From assembly GCA_021629085.1 (NCBI GenBank), contig JAJXRJ010000020.1, forward strand, positions 6,497 to 38,700: a stretch of DNA of 32,204 nucleotides, in the 5' to 3' direction. Origin of the DNA: Oscillospiraceae bacterium (GTDB taxonomy: Bacteria; Bacillota; Clostridia; UMGS1810). The stretch's first letter is position 1. The number at the start of each line of letters is the position of its first letter. Below the pieces are notes generated by a model that was not told where the DNA came from, did no database searches, and saw nothing but the letters and a program-made list of their open reading frames with translations. Below are positions 30,656-32,204 of this stretch, piece by piece. The position numbers and the translations under genes were made by a program.

Positions 30656-32204
30656 TTAAAAATCTGCACTAATATCGGTCACCGTGCCGTTTTTGCGGTT
30701 AAACAGCAAAACGGAATCAGAAAAACGCTCTATGCGTACAAATTTGATGAGCTTTTTGGCAGAAACCCCAAAATATTCCGGCAAATAGCGTTTCATATTT
30801 TTCTCATCTTTTAAAAAGGCAAAACAACGCTCCCGAAATGCCGGATCCAAAGCGGCGCCCTCTCCTGTCTGCTTCGCACCAGGGTTTAACAGCCGGTCAT
30901 ATAAAATGCACTCAAACAGGCGGCCGTCCCCATCACCAAACACCTTTAAAAGTTCATCGTAAAGCCGATCTACAGAAAGCGCAATCTCAAACAGCCCGCG
31001 CGCATAAAAGGACTCCGCCAACGTTTGAAACACCAAAAACGGGCTGCCAAACCGCCCAAACAGATATTCCATCGACTGCTTGAAATTCCCGCTGTTATAG
31101 TAGCAGTCCAGCATCCGCTCTATGCGCTTGAGCGCCAGCACGTCGCCATAGGAAAGAAAATCGTTGGAAAACACCTCATAGGGGCATTGCGGCTGGAAGG
31201 CATAGTGGAACTGCGCTGCCTGTGCGCGGATGCTTGACCCCTTTAAAAGCTTTAAAAATCCGAGCTGGAGCATATGCGGCCGAAGTTCCATCACGTCATC
31301 AAACGAGGTGGAAAAGCTTTTGATATCCTCATAGGGCAGCCCGGCAATCAAATCTAAATGGATGTGGATGTTGTCCGCCTCCATGAGCGCTAAAACCTTT
31401 TGCTTTAAGGATGCAAACGATATGTTGCGCCCGATTGCAGCAAGCGTTTTGGGATTGGTGGACTGCACGCCGATTTCAAACTGGAAAAGCCCCTTTGGCG
31501 CGGTTTTTAAAAGCGCAAGCGTCTCATCGTCCAAAAGGTCGCCCGCCAGCTCAAAGTGAAAGCGGGTGGCAGGCGCCTGCTCAATCAGGAATGCAAAAAT
31601 TTCATATGCGCGCTTGCGGTCGGCGTTAAAGGTGCGGTCTACAAACTTTAAAAGCGGCACGCCGTGTGAAATGAAAAACAAAAGCTCTTTCTTCACCCGT
31701 GAAACGTCCAAATACCGCACACGCGCACTTTCTCCTGACAAACAATAACTGCACCGGTAAGGGCATCCCCGCGACGACTCATAGTAATAAATTTTCCCCG
31801 GCTGCAAAACATCTGCTTCTTCGTACGCAAAGGGAAGCGCGTTTAAATCACAGGGCGGCGCGGGCGGATTTTTCACAATTTCCCCGCTGCCGTTGCGCCA
31901 CACAAGTCCTTCCACACTGGAAAAATCGGTCGCATTTGCATCCAGCGCATGCAAAAGCTGCGGCAGCGTGCGCTCCCCTTCCCCGGTCAAAACAGCGTCC
32001 ACCGCCGGATTTTGACGCAAGACATCACAAGCGTCGTACGACACCTCCGGCCCGCCCAAAACCAATGTGAGCGAAGGGCAAATTTCTTTTAGGCAGGCAC
32101 ATATGGCAAGAATATTTGCAATATTCCAAATATAACAAGAAAACGCTATAACATCCGCGCGGCATGCATAAATACCCGCGAGTACAGCGTTTATTTGGTC
32201 GTTG
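30656..32204 (-). CDS. B12-binding radical SAM protein, DUF4080 type (5' end off window)
   Basis: The frame is open to the right edge, so the N-terminus is missing. The visible 515 residues begin in a cobalamin-binding Rossmann domain (VIAFSCYIWNIANILAI, then LVLGGPEVSYDA, GEGERTLPQLL). The radical SAM domain follows, with the cluster motif CPYRCSYC in ESSRGCPYRCSYCLSG, then FEIGVQSTNPKTL and DLIAGLPYED. The C-terminal part of about 200 residues resembles DUF4080. The reaction is unknown. It lies 53 bases upstream of ogt in the same direction. A TTG at 32065 is not the start because conserved sequence continues upstream of it. Confidence 0.9.
   Translation of the reverse strand, partial: NDQINAVLAGIYACRADVIAFSCYIWNIANILAICACLKEICPSLTLVLGGPEVSYDACDVLRQNPAVDAVLTGEGERTLPQLLHALDANATDFSSVEGLVWRNGSGEIVKNPPAPPCDLNALPFAYEEADVLQPGKIYYYESSRGCPYRCSYCLSGESARVRYLDVSRVKKELLFFISHGVPLLKFVDRTFNADRKRAYEIFAFLIEQAPATRFHFELAGDLLDDETLALLKTAPKGLFQFEIGVQSTNPKTLAAIGRNISFASLKQKVLALMEADNIHIHLDLIAGLPYEDIKSFSTSFDDVMELRPHMLQLGFLKLLKGSSIRAQAAQFHYAFQPQCPYEVFSNDFLSYGDVLALKRIERMLDCYYNSGNFKQSMEYLFGRFGSPFLVFQTLAESFYARGLFEIALSVDRLYDELLKVFGDGDGRLFECILYDRLLNPGAKQTGEGAALDPAFRERCFAFLKDEKNMKRYLPEYFGVSAKKLIKFVRIERFSDSVLLFNRKNGTVTDISADF

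Noticed and set aside
1..32204. tRNA, rRNA and CRISPR arrays
   Set aside because: No cloverleaf with a TTCGA-type arm, no rRNA sequence and no regularly spaced repeats were recognised on reading either strand.

Overview
The window reads as a chromosomal segment of a low-to-mid GC Firmicute of the class Clostridia. The evidence is protein similarity (DUF6106-like protein, DacF-type carboxypeptidase, OpuC-type transporter, HxlR regulators), AGGAGG-type ribosome binding sites, several TTG/GTG starts and sigma-A promoters with 17-bp spacers. I cannot name a genus. Almost every gene lies on the minus strand, so transcription runs from high to low coordinates.

Region 1 (1-6.1 kb) is a housekeeping string on the minus strand: ispG, proS, gltX, lspA, an rluD-type pseudouridine synthase and a DUF6106-like membrane protein cut by the left edge. 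Region 2 (6.1-9.5 kb) is the most unusual part. A D-Ala-D-Ala carboxypeptidase gene (dacF/dacA family) is split by a 2,154-bp element that carries only a large serine recombinase gene and a divergent 64-residue HTH gene. The two junctions share TGTG. Joining them restores one 379-codon frame, and circularising the element creates a 40-bp near-palindrome with a central TG, as expected of an attP site. Region 3 (9.5-18.1 kb) holds tadA, an amidohydrolase and the purine operon purE-C-F-M-N-H-D.

Region 4 (18.3-27.3 kb) is accessory. It contains an HxlR regulator and a LysR regulator. A second HxlR gene is divergent from a tight six-gene operon: ferredoxin-nitroreductase, FMN/ferredoxin protein, betaine-type permease fused to its binding protein, ATPase, zinc macrodomain, and macrodomain-linked sirtuin (SirTM). 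The two HxlR genes share an upstream sequence block. Next to them lie the shrunken remains of a permease-thioredoxin-arsC operon and a GNAT gene frameshifted at a run of nine A.

Region 5 (27.4-32.2 kb) holds a GMP synthase whose glutaminase domain is degenerate, a hexapeptide acetyltransferase, a small P-loop kinase, an O6-methylguanine methyltransferase and a B12-binding radical SAM protein cut by the right edge.

Together the core genes supply IMP and GMP synthesis, isoprenoid precursors, tRNA charging and modification, and lipoprotein processing. The accessory operon looks like an electrophile- or redox-responsive ADP-ribosylation module joined to compatible-solute uptake. No rRNA, tRNA, CRISPR array or recognisable riboswitch was seen.
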